Positions 22,513-32,958 of a DNA stretch of 64,000 nt are shown here, one piece after another; the stretch's first letter is position 1; the number at the start of each line of letters is the position of its first letter. The notes under the pieces were generated by a model that did no database searches, was not told where the DNA came from, and saw only the letters and a program-made list of their open reading frames with translations. Origin of the DNA: Cryptomeria japonica. Lineage: Eukaryota; Streptophyta; Pinopsida; Cupressales; Cupressaceae. Both the position numbers and the translations under genes were made by a program. The stretch is taken from positions 812,237,069 to 812,301,068 of the forward strand of contig NC_081414.1 of the NCBI RefSeq assembly GCF_030272615.1, in the 5' to 3' direction.

Positions 22513-23184
22513 GTGGACCAAGCCATCATTTTATGGTTTAAACATTAGCTATGTTATGTGTACCAGGGAAACAACAAACATAGATGAAAAAACAAGCTTT
22601 TAGAAAGAAGCCATGTCAAAAATTTGTTAAAAAGTGTCCTATCACATGAACACTAATCTATAGTTTATCTAAAATAGTGTAAATATTTCTTATCATCTAT
22701 ATAGTATGTTGTTCATTCACTTCATGGATGAAACAAACTTTATATATTGTAATAAGGAAGTTCTTAAGAAATAAACTAATTCTAAGTGAAGAATTGAAGT
22801 ACACAAACTTTGTTACTTAATGAAATGAAATATGGAGTTTTGCCATCCCAACTGAAAAAATTTACCATTGGAAAACTTGAATAACTACCAGGAACAACAC
22901 TTATAGTAGCAAGGAATTGATGGGTTGAAGTTCCCTAAGTGGAAACTGTATTTTAAGGTATGCGAGTAGCCAATTGCTAAAGCTGCCATGGTTACCTAAA
23001 ATGATATATACTATTCATAAAATGGTTATATTTAAGACAACTTTTATATAAATCAAGACAATATTGATGTTTATTTGATATTTATTTATTTGTATCTAAA
23101 GATATAAGTATATTAAATAAAATGCAAAAAGGATCTGTATGAGTTTCTATTAGTTAAATTATTTCAGACCTTATACAAAATTAA

Positions 23185-23935
23185 AATTGTCATATATATG
23201 TATGTATACATAAATCTATTCATATATATACATATATACATATATATGTATATATACATATAGATACATATGTATACATATATATGTATATATGTATACA
23301 TGTATACATATATACATATATATATTTATATATATATATACGTATACATGTATACATGTATATATATACATATATACATATATACATATATATGTATATA
23401 TGTATACACACACACATATATATATATATACACATATATATATACACATATATATATATACATATATATATGTATATATGTATACATATATATATATATA
23501 AATATATATATGTATATATGTATATATGTATATACATATATATGTATATATGTATATATGTATATATATGTATATATGTATATATGTATATATATGTATA
23601 TATGTATATATATGTATATATGTATATATATGTATATATGTATATATGTATACATATGTATTTACACACACACAGATATATATGTATACATATGTATTTA
23701 CACACACATATATATATATATGTATACATATATACATATATATGTATATATGTATATATATGTATATATATGTATATATGTATATATATGTATATATGTA
23801 TATATATGTATATATATATATATGTATATATGTATATGTATATATACGTGTGTATAAATATGTATGTAATTGTATATATATATATATGCATGTATGTATA
23901 TTTATATGTATATATGTATATATGTACACATACAC
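23185..23935. repeat. Long TATA/TATG/TACA microsatellite
   Basis: About 750 bases made almost entirely of TATATG, TATACA and CACACA words. Several frames are open on both strands because the repeat lacks stops in some phases; the translations are Tyr/Ile/Met/His runs and not genes. The equivalent place in copy B (about 46470-46545) has only about 75 bases of similar repeat. Confidence 0.95.
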
Positions 23936-24959
23936 ACATTCTCAAATTCCCAAACACATAAGTTATAGAGAAGAGGTGAAGTGTGCCAAATAGAGCTTGA
24001 CTCGATGTATATTACAAAGATTCATTCAAATATCTTTGTGTTACTTTAAAAGAGTATTATTTGCATGTAGACAATACCATACAAAATCTCTATCTTCTAT
24101 TTATTTAATTATCTATGTAGGTTAAAAAAAAAAGTAAAAGTAATCTCTCTGGTTCATACGATAAAATATCACATGGTTTGTCATAGGAAAAAAATGATGG
24201 ATGACGAATGCTAGGTTTTTCTATTGTATATTATTTCATTTTTTCAAAAAATTATGTACTCTGTTTCTTATATTACAAAATATTAATATTTAAAATCCAC
24301 TAGCAATATACTAATTTATGTAATGATTCGATGTGTTGTAATTTTTGGACCTATTAGATTACATGTTTTTTGAATTAAAAAATATTGCATAGAAGTGAGT
24401 TTTATAAATATGATGAAATATTTGACATGGTCATGGACTATAAAAAGAATTAAATTTTTTATCAAAATATTTTCTATATTAAATTATTTGTGTAATATTA
24501 TCAATGTAGGTTAAAAAAATTCATTATCTATCTAACAAAATTGTGTGGATATTCTTCAAAGTGTAATGGGGAAATTATTTTGTTCCTAGAATTCTTTGTT
24601 TCTATATAAAATTAGTATAAAAATTTAGTATTGTAGAGGAGGTGAAAAATTGGAAGGAAAAGATTATATTATAATAGATTGATAGGATCAAATATCTATC
24701 ACTAACGAGTAAATTGTAACGTCTTTTTTTTGAATAATTTATCATCTTATTGCTCCATTATTATGATCAAGACATCATTTACATTTATTTGTTATTTTTT
24801 ATTAAGGTAAACGTGTTTTATAAGGACCCGAAATACAAAAGTATTACAATTACTAGAAAATAAGCATTAAAGTCCAAAACCAGCAACAAAAGCTAAACAA
24901 ACTTGGGTGAAGCCCACAAAATAGCCTACAAAATAGAAACGATTAAGACAAGAAAAAAC

Positions 24960-26610
24960 ATAGACCTAGTGACAAAAAATGCACCAACTCTGCATTCTTC
25001 TAAATAACTTTCCTGTTGATAGTCTCCAACTCATCCATGATAAATCTAGAGTTGTCTTGTTCCGAGTTCTTTCTCCTAGTATGGGTACACAGACTTGTCA
25101 TAGTATGGGAACAAGAAATATGACCACCTACACCCTTCACTTTCTTTTGTTGCTTGGAATCCGAAGGAGTCACACTGGCAATGGGATCAAACCTGTAATT
25201 TGCAATCATATTATTTACCCTCATCAAACCTTCTGAACTATTATTCATGGCAGCCTTGCTAATCTCAACCAGAATTTTCATACTTCCTTTGATTTCTTCA
25301 ACACTCGTCTCCAAATTCTATATTCTACTTTCATGATTCGATTTCAACTTATCCACATCCTTACTAACTTTCTAGGTCAATTTGAGGATTTTCTCAATTT
25401 TATTGGGTCGAGGGTTGTCTGTAAAAGTATCTACAATACCCTTTATATCTTGTTTTAGGACTTCAATCTCCATGCCCATCTTGTAGAGACAATCCATCTG
25501 ATTGTTGGCAGCAAGAGAAATGCAATCATCCAAATCTAGGTCAATGACAACCCTCCCCTATTTTCCAAGATTAATATCAATGGGGATTTCAATCTTAATC
25601 TTTTGTTCACTATCTATGTTGGCCCCCCCTTTCTAGATTTGGGCTTTTTTGATTTGGGAGAGACAAAGTCAATATGTTTGGTCCCCAGATTTTTGTATTT
25701 ACTAGTAGCCCACCTAGGGTGTTTGTTGCGCCTACTACTACCTATTCTAGGGGTAATATTTTGAATGGGGCCCTCACCAATAGGCAGACAATACTAAGGA
25801 TCATCAGACAAACCTCGATCTTTCCTATCCCTGACAAGCCCACTATCTTCCCCTTCCATTTTTTTGTCATCAACCACTTGAACCTCCAGTTTGGAAGAAG
25901 AAACACAAGTTTTCATAACAAGGGATGGCTTGACTTTATGGGCCTTAACATAATCTATAATGATACAGAAAAGGCCCTCATGGAGGATCGGGTTATCCAC
26001 ATTCTCCACATGTTTCTCGAGACTATGCTTTAAGGAAGAAAGAAGATAAAACAAAATGGAGATTTTCCTATCATGCGTGAAGTGATTCAAAATGACAAAG
26101 TCACGGGAAAAAATGCTCTCATACCAATCATCAAGAGTGATGTATCTCATGATAACCTTTGCCACATCGGCCCAAGGCGTCTAAAGATCCTTCTGGTTGT
26201 AGCCACCATTAGCCATCTTTTGAACCCTATTCTACTCCTTCAACTTGTTGAAGAAAGTGGAGATTGCTTCATCTACAGATTTCCTTTCTCTATAGAACTT
26301 CCTTCCTTCCGTCTACAGGCCAGTAATTTCAGTGATAAAGTCTTCATCATTCCTAAATTTTGTGCCATAGACCTTAAGGATACCATTATCTCATCCGCTC
26401 ACAAATTCTTTAGTAGTGCTCGGCGAATTCCCCTTCAACCTTTCCATATACAAAACCATGCCTCCATCTGAAATCCCATTCCAAACCGCAAAATTCATTT
26501 TCTAGTTTTCAAAAGAGGTGGGTTCCATCCTATTCCTCTCACCCCCCATGAAATGCACAATTTCGATAGAGCTGGAGAGCACAGCCAAAAAAATCATCCC
26601 AATGGTATTC
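24960..26610 (-). pseudogene. Unidentified second LINE-associated reading frame, coiled-coil rich
   Basis: Downstream of the RNase H on the same strand, the minus strand reads a long frame interrupted by a few TAG stops: MVLYMERLKGNSPSTTKEF, then KVYGTKFRNDEDFITEITGL, WADVAKVIMRYITLDDWYES, the 123-codon open stretch at 25794-26165, and a heptad-like end (104 open codons at 25000-25314) containing VEEIKGSMKILVEIS. The ITEITGL...EGRKF layout recalls helical domains of plant transposon accessory proteins, but I do not recognise the family firmly. In usual LINEs the accessory ORF1 precedes ORF2, so its position after RNase H is odd. It could be a separate element joined here. Confidence 0.5.
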
Positions 26611-26799
26611 AGTCAAAGACAGAAGGAATTGGGAGTCGTGAAAGACATCCATCAGAAAAAATTATCCCAATGGTATTCAGTCATTATGAATTGGTAATGA
26701 GTGGTCCATTAATTCGACATCCCTTCTAGTCAGCTCACATAGGTTTCTCGAGAATCTTTCCATTTCCATCCACCATTTAACCTCCATGTAATCCACCCC

Positions 26800-29260
26800 A
26801 AGATTTGTCATCTAATCAATGGGAGCATTTCCTTCTTGATACATGTGCGAAGATTTAAAGTCATCTAGGTTGGCAATCATGATATGACAATCTTCAATCA
26901 AATGCCTAATTGTCCAGCTTGGCTACTGATGTCTATTAATGCACTTGATTATGTTCATCAAATCACTTTCCAACCAAACATGGTTAAACCCTTCTCTAAC
27001 CCTCATCTATAAACCAACGTAAGACACATAAACCTCGGCATAGTGGTTTGTCTGCATGCCCAATGGGAGTGCCACCACTGAGACAAGCTTACCATTGTGA
27101 ATCTTAGCAACTCCCCCACAACCAGCTGACCTAGGGTTACCCTTACCCACCCCATCAATATTAATTTTAATCCATTCGCTAGACAGAGAGATCCAAACAA
27201 AATTATTTCTTGTTTATCTTATCTTGGAAATTGGAATAGAGATGTCCCAGCTTAAGTTCCAACTTCTGAGGATATCTAAATCCTATAGAAAAATGTCAAT
27301 CTGAGAATTTTGTTTATGGCAAGGGAAAGAAGATATATTTTTTTCCTTCATACTGTTCTGAATTTTATGAGCCACAACAACAGGTGAGGATTACTTGTCC
27401 CTGAAGATCCTATTAGTTAATTATTTCTATAGACCCCAAACAATGTGAGGCATCATGAAGCTCCAAAGCACCTTAAGAGAGGGATTCATTGAGGGACAGA
27501 TCCACTAGAACTAGCAGTCCCTAATATTACCCGTCCAAATCCACCATAACTCCCACAACTGAAAGAAAAAAACCCCGACTTTAGCAGCAAAGGATCAATG
27601 TAGGAGAAGGTGATTAGCATTCTCCACATTCTCTTTACATATGAAACATCTATTGGGGATAGCCATACCTCTTTTATAAAGATTATCAATGGTCAAAACT
27701 TTGTCCTGCATAAAGAGCTAGAAAAAAATATTAATTTTGGGTATCATGACATTGTTTTAGATACCAGACCAAAAGGGGGCCAGAGAAAGGGACTTAGTGA
27801 TGTGCTAAAAAGCATGAGCAACAAAGAAATACTAAGAGAGTGAACCAGTCCACAAAACCTCATGAACAGGATGAAGGGATGGGTCAATGTTGACAAGATC
27901 AATCCAAGACTTGTCCCGATATAATCAACAACCTAGATGCCAACAAGTTTAACACATTTGTCCTTAAAATTGTCTACCCACAAGAAGGTGGATAAAGAGC
28001 CATCCCGCACCCACTAATCATCCTGAAAATAGATATTTCTACCATTTCCAAGATACCATCTCATTCCTTGAGCAATAATGCCCTTCGACTTGAAAAATTT
28101 CTTCCACATATCAGAGGCCGCAATGAGTAGAAAATAATTCTCCAGGGCATCTTGAATTCCCTGAATATGATATTTATGATGGGGAATAGAACTCCATTCA
28201 TTATCATCTTTAATGCATCTCCATAATTATTTGGATAGCAAAGCCTTATTAAAATACTGAATGTGTCTAAGGGCCATGCCGCCAAGATTTATAGGGGAGC
28301 ACACTTGTTCCCATGAAGGAAGGTGCACTCTGTTTTTAGTTTCACATCTAGTCCATAAAAAGGTCTTTTGAATATTTTTCATGCACTCTGCAAATTTTGT
28401 TGGGACTTTAAATAAAATAATGGCATAGACTAGAAGATTCTGCAATGATGCTTTGATGAGAAGGACTTTACCAGCTTGGCCAAGGAGGGCACCTTTCCAC
28501 CCCGCCAGCTTCTTGTAAAACCTGTCAATAATACTTCACCAAAAGGTCTCCGGAGGTGGGCTAGGGCAGAGTGGAAGACCCAGTTAAGTATCTAAAAAAT
28601 TACCAAGTTTACGCACCAAAATGTCAACAATTTTGTTCTATCTATGAGTAGGGGTGTTGAGAAAGAAAATAGAGCTTTTGGGTAAGCTTATCCTCTACCC
28701 AGATCCTTGTTCATATAGGGACAAGATGGACTTCAAGACTTTAGCTTCCTTGATAGAACATTCTTCCATAAGGATAGTATCATCAAAAAATTATTGATGA
28801 GAGAACACATGAGCTTCAGAAGAAGGCTTGAGGCCTTTAAAATTACCCAGTCAGACTTCCTGTTGAATCACCTTACTCAGAGCTTCACTCATTAAGATGA
28901 AGAGAAATGAGGACAAAGGGTCACCCTGTCGAATACCTCTTGAAGCAGAGAAAAATGAGAGGGAGAACCATTAATAAGGACAAATAACTTCAGCATAGAT
29001 ATGCATTATTCGACCAACTGAAATAATTGACCACTAAAACCAAAGCACTGTAGGACTCTGATTAGAAACTTCCAATTAACCCAATCATAGGCCTTTAAAT
29101 TATTGAGCTTAAGAAAGAAACCAGGCTTCTTATTACAAAAAAGAGAATAGACATTTTCATGAACCACAATAATAGAATCCAAAAAAATTTCGCCAGGGAC
29201 AAAACTATTTTAGTTTTTGGAAATCAAAATAGGCATGACAACTTTGAGTCTGAAAACTAA
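26800..29260 (-). pseudogene. LINE reverse transcriptase, zinc region and RNase H
   Basis: The minus strand begins within RT fingers (FVPGEIFLDSIIVVHENVYS), then NNLKAYDWVNWKFLIRVL, the conserved [20 protein letters not shown] (about 28945-28885), and the palm motif FFDDTILMEECS (about 28790-28755). GGMALRHIQYFNKALLSK follows near 28280-28230. The zinc-binding region HLLLH...W lies near 27600. The RNase H domain starts IKINIDGVGKGNP (about 27175-27135) and continues AGCGGVAKIHNG. This is the plant L1 ORF2 layout with C-terminal RNase H. Many stops, mostly TAG, show it is dead. Confidence 0.87.
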
Positions 29261-29960
29261 AATCTTAGAGAAGATGTTGATAATTTTTAAGTAATTATAT
29301 TTATTATTCTTGACTTTACATTTCAAGGAAAAATTATCAATATATTTTAAAACTTATTTTAAACAAAATTATTTTCTAGTTGCTTGTTCAAATTTATATT
29401 ACTTATTATTAATATTTTTCTTAAAAACCCCACTTATTAAAAATATATGACCCATTACATGAAATCACATGATTTGACATTAAAACTTTTGAATAAAATT
29501 TTACTTTAAATTAATTCATTATAATATCAGTGGTTTGTTTCCTTATATGATCTCATTGCTCTTGTCACAATTTGAGATAAAATATTTATTTTTTATTGTG
29601 GAAGAAAGTTCGAATATCGAATCATTATTTTTATGAAAGAATATTTACATAAAAAATATTTAAAATGAATATATTGTGCTTTCTTGACAATTCAATTTTT
29701 GACTCTAAACTTAAAGAAAAAACCATCAATATTTCTTTTTAAATATTATAAATAAAATAATTTTGTGATTATCAACTCAATGTATATTGCTTGTTCAACT
29801 TTTTTACATCTTAAAAATCTATATATTAAAATGTGTGGCCCATTATATGCAATCACATGATTTGATATTAAAATATTTAATTGTGATTTTACGTTCAATT
29901 AATTTTTTAATCTATAGCAATAATATTTCTCCCTCTTGTCTCAATTTGAAAATAACCTTA

Positions 29961-30181
29961 ATTAATATTCTTGTTCAAGAAATGTTGAATACAAAATTGT
30001 TAATCTTGTGCATGAAAGTCTGCATAGAAAAGATTATATATATATAGGCTTTTTTTCATTAATTGATGTCATTCCTTCAATATAATTTTATAGGAAAAAA
30101 ATACAATGACAGATGCACATGAAAATATTATCTCATAATTCAATAGAAATGTAGAATTAAAATAAGACACTCCCTCCAATT
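29961..30181. other. Spacer between duplicated units A and B
   Basis: AT-rich, no feature recognised. It separates the end of copy A from the start of copy B. Confidence 0.4.
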
Positions 30182-30659
30182 TCTGGTCAAAAAATCATCT
30201 TATAGTTTTAGTGTTATCATTTTTTTTTGCCATCTTCAATGTTGGAAATCTGTAACTTTGTGAGGATATTTTTTTGAGGTGCTCTAAAATACAAGGGATA
30301 AATGAATAAAAGTAAGATATCTTATACATATTTTTCTAGTAAGTAGTTATTGGTATTCTCTACAATTTTCTTTTTTGTATAGAGGCATGTGTGTGGCAAT
30401 CTGAATGATATGCTATGTAATTTGGCCATGAAAAAAAAAATTTCTTGATATTATTATTGAAGAAGTTGAGAAATACAACTTCAGAGGTGTAGCGTCCTAA
30501 AATTGCGACACTTGCAATTTCGATTGCATTTCGGTCTTCACGATGGCGACGCAACACGCAACTTGAATGGAGACCCCAAAACTTGCTCACGACACTGAAA
30601 ACTGCATTTCTCAAGCACCATTCGCCTGAACCCCCTTGCACCCCGCTGTCCTGGAGGTG

Positions 30660-30783
30660 GGACCAGAGCGCCCAGTGCCCTGGTCCCTCAGGACCAGGGC
30701 GCCCAGTGCCCTGGTCCCTCAGGACCAGCGTGCCCAGCGCCCTGGTCCTCCAGGACCATGGCGCCCAGCGCCCTGGTCCCTGG
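30660..30783 (+). repeat. 31-bp hairpin minisatellite, four units
   Basis: Units start at 30660, 30691, 30722 and 30753, an exact 31-bp period. Each unit contains a near-perfect palindrome: GGACCAGGGCG pairs with CGCCCTGGTCC around a 5-base loop, followed by CTCA. The 3' LTR has only two units (37325 and 37356), which accounts exactly for the 62-bp length difference between the LTRs. Confidence 0.95.
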
Positions 30784-30903
30784 GTCCTATTTTGGGCCCG
30801 GTTTCCTAAGTGATATCGGGTCTTTTTGATTGCAATTTGGGAAATATACTTCCCTGGTCGGCCTAAGGTCGGAAAAATCAGTCTATCAGCCCTAAATGAC
30901 AAG

Positions 30904-30910
30904 TATATAA
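30904..30910 (+). promoter_or_regulatory. TATA-box-like element in the TR-GAG LTR
   Basis: TATATAA in an otherwise mixed-composition LTR, conserved at the same position of the 3' LTR (about 37507). It is the likely core promoter for the element transcript, placing the start about 30 bases downstream. Confidence 0.5.
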
Positions 30911-30935
30911 ACTACATTTTCCTCTTTCATTCGAT

Positions 30936-31211
30936 ATGATGGAAAAGGCGTGGAAACTATACTCAAGCATTCAAGCATTCAAGCATTCCTTCAAGCAATT
31001 GATCATTCCAAGTCTCCATTCAAGGCTAAGTGTTGCATTCAAGTCAAGGATTCAACCATTGAAGAGGAGATCATTTACTACATGCTACTACAACATACAA
31101 CATACAACATCTAAACCTTTGCACATAAGGATACCAACATCCTTAGAACAAGGTATTAGTACTTGTTTTATAGTCATTTACATTTACAGCTCTTGCTCAT
31201 TTCTTGGTTAA
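30936..31211 (+). other. 91-codon frame inside the LTR
   Basis: Opens MMEKAWKLYSSIQAFKHSF shortly after the putative transcription start and is preserved with few changes in the 3' LTR (37539-37814). No domain is recognised. Preservation may simply reflect LTR youth. It could act as an upstream frame in the element leader. Confidence 0.3.
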
Positions 31212-31781
31212 TTCCAAAACCGGGGTTTGACCTAAAGGCAAACCCCTAATCCCTAACCCCCCAATCGTCTTTGCTTTTTTGTGTGTAGGTTGCAGGTACG
31301 CGGCTGAGATTGAAGATCTGGAATCCTTGTGCAGAGACGAACAGATCCCCCTTCGTTTCGCGGATTTTCCGGAGGACCGTGGTGCCGGGCGCCATCGTCC
31401 AAACAACTTTTTCTCAAATTTGCAGGACAGCGCCGTATCGACATTCTACTGCTAATTCCAGGTCCGCAGCTTCATCCTATAACCTAAACTCAGTTTATAA
31501 GCGAATCTTTATGACTTTCTATGCATTCTTAGCTTAATTTCCTTAATCAACATTCTTTACAAAAGAGGGTAGCTTTGCTTTCCAAACCCTTGAAATTCAT
31601 CTAGCATCCAATCTTACCTTGTGTGGGATTGGATCTTATGAGTTTCAACCCCTCTTTTGAATGTAAAGTCTCCCCCCTAAGTGAAAACCCATCGAATCCT
31701 AGCGAACCTCCCTTCTCTCTCCTCGGAGTTGGAAGAGGGGAGACCAACTAGGGTTCGACCGTGATTTTCCGCTTTAAATTT

Positions 31782-31800
31782 TGGTGAACCCGACGTGAAC
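31782..31800 (+). other. TR-GAG primer-binding-site region
   Basis: TGGTGAACCCGACGTGAAC begins three bases after the LTR end. The decayed relative has TGGTGACCCTGACTCC at the same place (minus strand, 60679-60664). The primer tRNA was not identified by eye. Confidence 0.65.
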
Positions 31801-32958
31801 ATCCTTTCTGATTTTTCATGCTTAGATCTGAAAATTGATTCCTTGATTACATTTCCATGTTTGATCTTTTGCAAAATTTTAGAGGTGATTGCATAAAAAC
31901 CCTAAATTTTCTTTTTGAACATTGAACTTGCGAAATGTTTAATTATTAATGCTTGCTTCAGATCTGCTTTTCTATTATAAATTATCAATTCATATCTGTA
32001 CTTTAATTTTGAAAATTAAGTGGTTAAATGTCAAAACCCTAATTTTTGAAACCCTCTTAATTCAACCTTTGTCCGACAATTTGACTGATCAAAACATCTC
32101 CAAATCAGCTGTAACTTTGGATTCTGTAATAAAATCACAATATCTTTCATCCCTGAAAATTTGGAAAAAAGTTGCGAGGACCATGTTGCACTCCGAGCGC
32201 CATCGTCCCCGACATTTTTTCCAAAATTTCGAGAGCGAGATCTTGCTGTATTTTCCTGCTAAAATCCAGAATTTTGGCTGATTTTGTCAATTATAACACC
32301 TTCAAAATTACAGTCAAAGTTGGTCTTGTGATTGTTTGGTTTAAGGCTCCTAATCATTCAAAAATTGTTGAAATTGAAATTTTGTGTCAAAATTGTGTTC
32401 TTACTGTCCTAAATCTGAAAATTGTGTTTGCATTCATTCAAAATTTCAGTGCTTTATTCAAATTCTTACAATTTCTGACTTTCAAAATTAAGTGCTTAAT
32501 TACAACAACCTTGATTTCCGCTTTCAAAATTGAATTTTGCATGAAATTGAGTCAATTTTTAAAATTCAAAACTTGCACTGCTTTTGACATTCCCTCTAAA
32601 ATCATAAAATTCAAAATTTCAGTTTCCCTCTCTTTTTCAAAATTCAAATTTTGCATTTTTTGACAATCTTGATAGGGTTCAATTTTGAGATTGCAACTTT
32701 AATTTGGCCTATCTACAGATCGTAAAATCATTCAATTTTTTCAGATTAGCTCTAAAATCATCAGACCTTTCATCCCTGCAAATTTCGAAAAAAGTTGCAA
32801 GGACCGTGTTGCACTTCGAGCGCCACGGTCCCGAACATTTTTTCCGAAATTTCGAGAGACTGTCGTGATTGCATTTAACAGCTTAAATCTGGAAGATTGG
32901 CTGTTTTTACTGAAAATTGCTACCTCTAAATTCAAAATTTTATCTTTCTCTCTAGTGC
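31801..32958 (+). other. TR-GAG leader with two copies of a 120-bp module
   Basis: Untranslated leader of about 1.2 kb, T- and A-rich. A module beginning CTTTCATCCCTG and ending TTTCGAGAG occurs at about 32145-32243 and 32767-32861. Each contains a GGACC...GTCC hairpin (32178-32208 and 32801-32831) followed by ACATTTTTTCC. A related hairpin is in the LTR at 31374-31400. Such structures could be packaging or translation signals; that is inference. Confidence 0.6.

Larger units (their letters stand above)
24791..29267 (-). mobile_element. 5'-truncated LINE with RNase H, inserted in copy A
   Basis: Minus-strand non-LTR retrotransposon. Reading leftward from 29267: partial RT, zf-RVT-type zinc region, RNase H, then a second coding-like region (24960-26610) and a short A-rich end (reads TTATTTTTTATT on the plus strand at about 24792). 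Endonuclease and RT N-terminus are missing, the usual 5' truncation. The uninterrupted site is visible in copy B at about 47245. No clear target duplication was found. Confidence 0.85.
21975..29960. repeat. Duplicated unit, copy A (opened by a LINE)
   Basis: 21975-24790 plus 29268-29960 matches copy B (30182-30460, 40447-40581, 46144-47765) in the same order and orientation, with clear but imperfect similarity. In copy B the two halves join directly at about 47245, showing the empty site of the LINE that separates them in copy A. The unit is AT-rich and non-coding. Copy A also carries a SINE and a long microsatellite. Copies A and B lie head to tail, separated by only about 220 bp, so a tandem duplication is the simplest origin. 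Confidence 0.8.
30488..31778 (+). repeat. TR-GAG 5' LTR
   Basis: 1291 bp, TG start. Holds a four-unit 31-bp minisatellite (30660-30783), a TATA-box-like TATATAA at 30904-30910, a (CAAGCATT)3-type run near 30962-30990 and a GGACC-type hairpin at 31374-31400. The right end reads TTTAAA where the other LTR has TTTACA. Confidence 0.92.

Noticed and set aside
23216-23993. Several overlapping open frames of up to 245 codons on both strands
   Set aside because: They lie wholly in the TATATG/TATACA microsatellite and translate to Tyr/Ile/Met/His runs; open only because the repeat lacks stops in those phases.
391-29260. TAG read as glutamine (recoded genetic code)
   Set aside because: The pattern is limited to decayed elements that also carry TGA stops, frameshifts and deletions; the window is clearly plant nuclear DNA, where no such recoding is known, and the SRPBCC-like frame itself ends in TAG. 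Methylation-driven CAG to TAG mutation explains it.
30660-30783. CRISPR-like array
   Set aside because: The 31-bp units are directly tandem with no unique spacers, inside a plant LTR.
31197-31444. Minus-strand frames in the TR-GAG LTR, repeated at 37800-38047
   Set aside because: Antisense shadows duplicated with the LTR; no domain.
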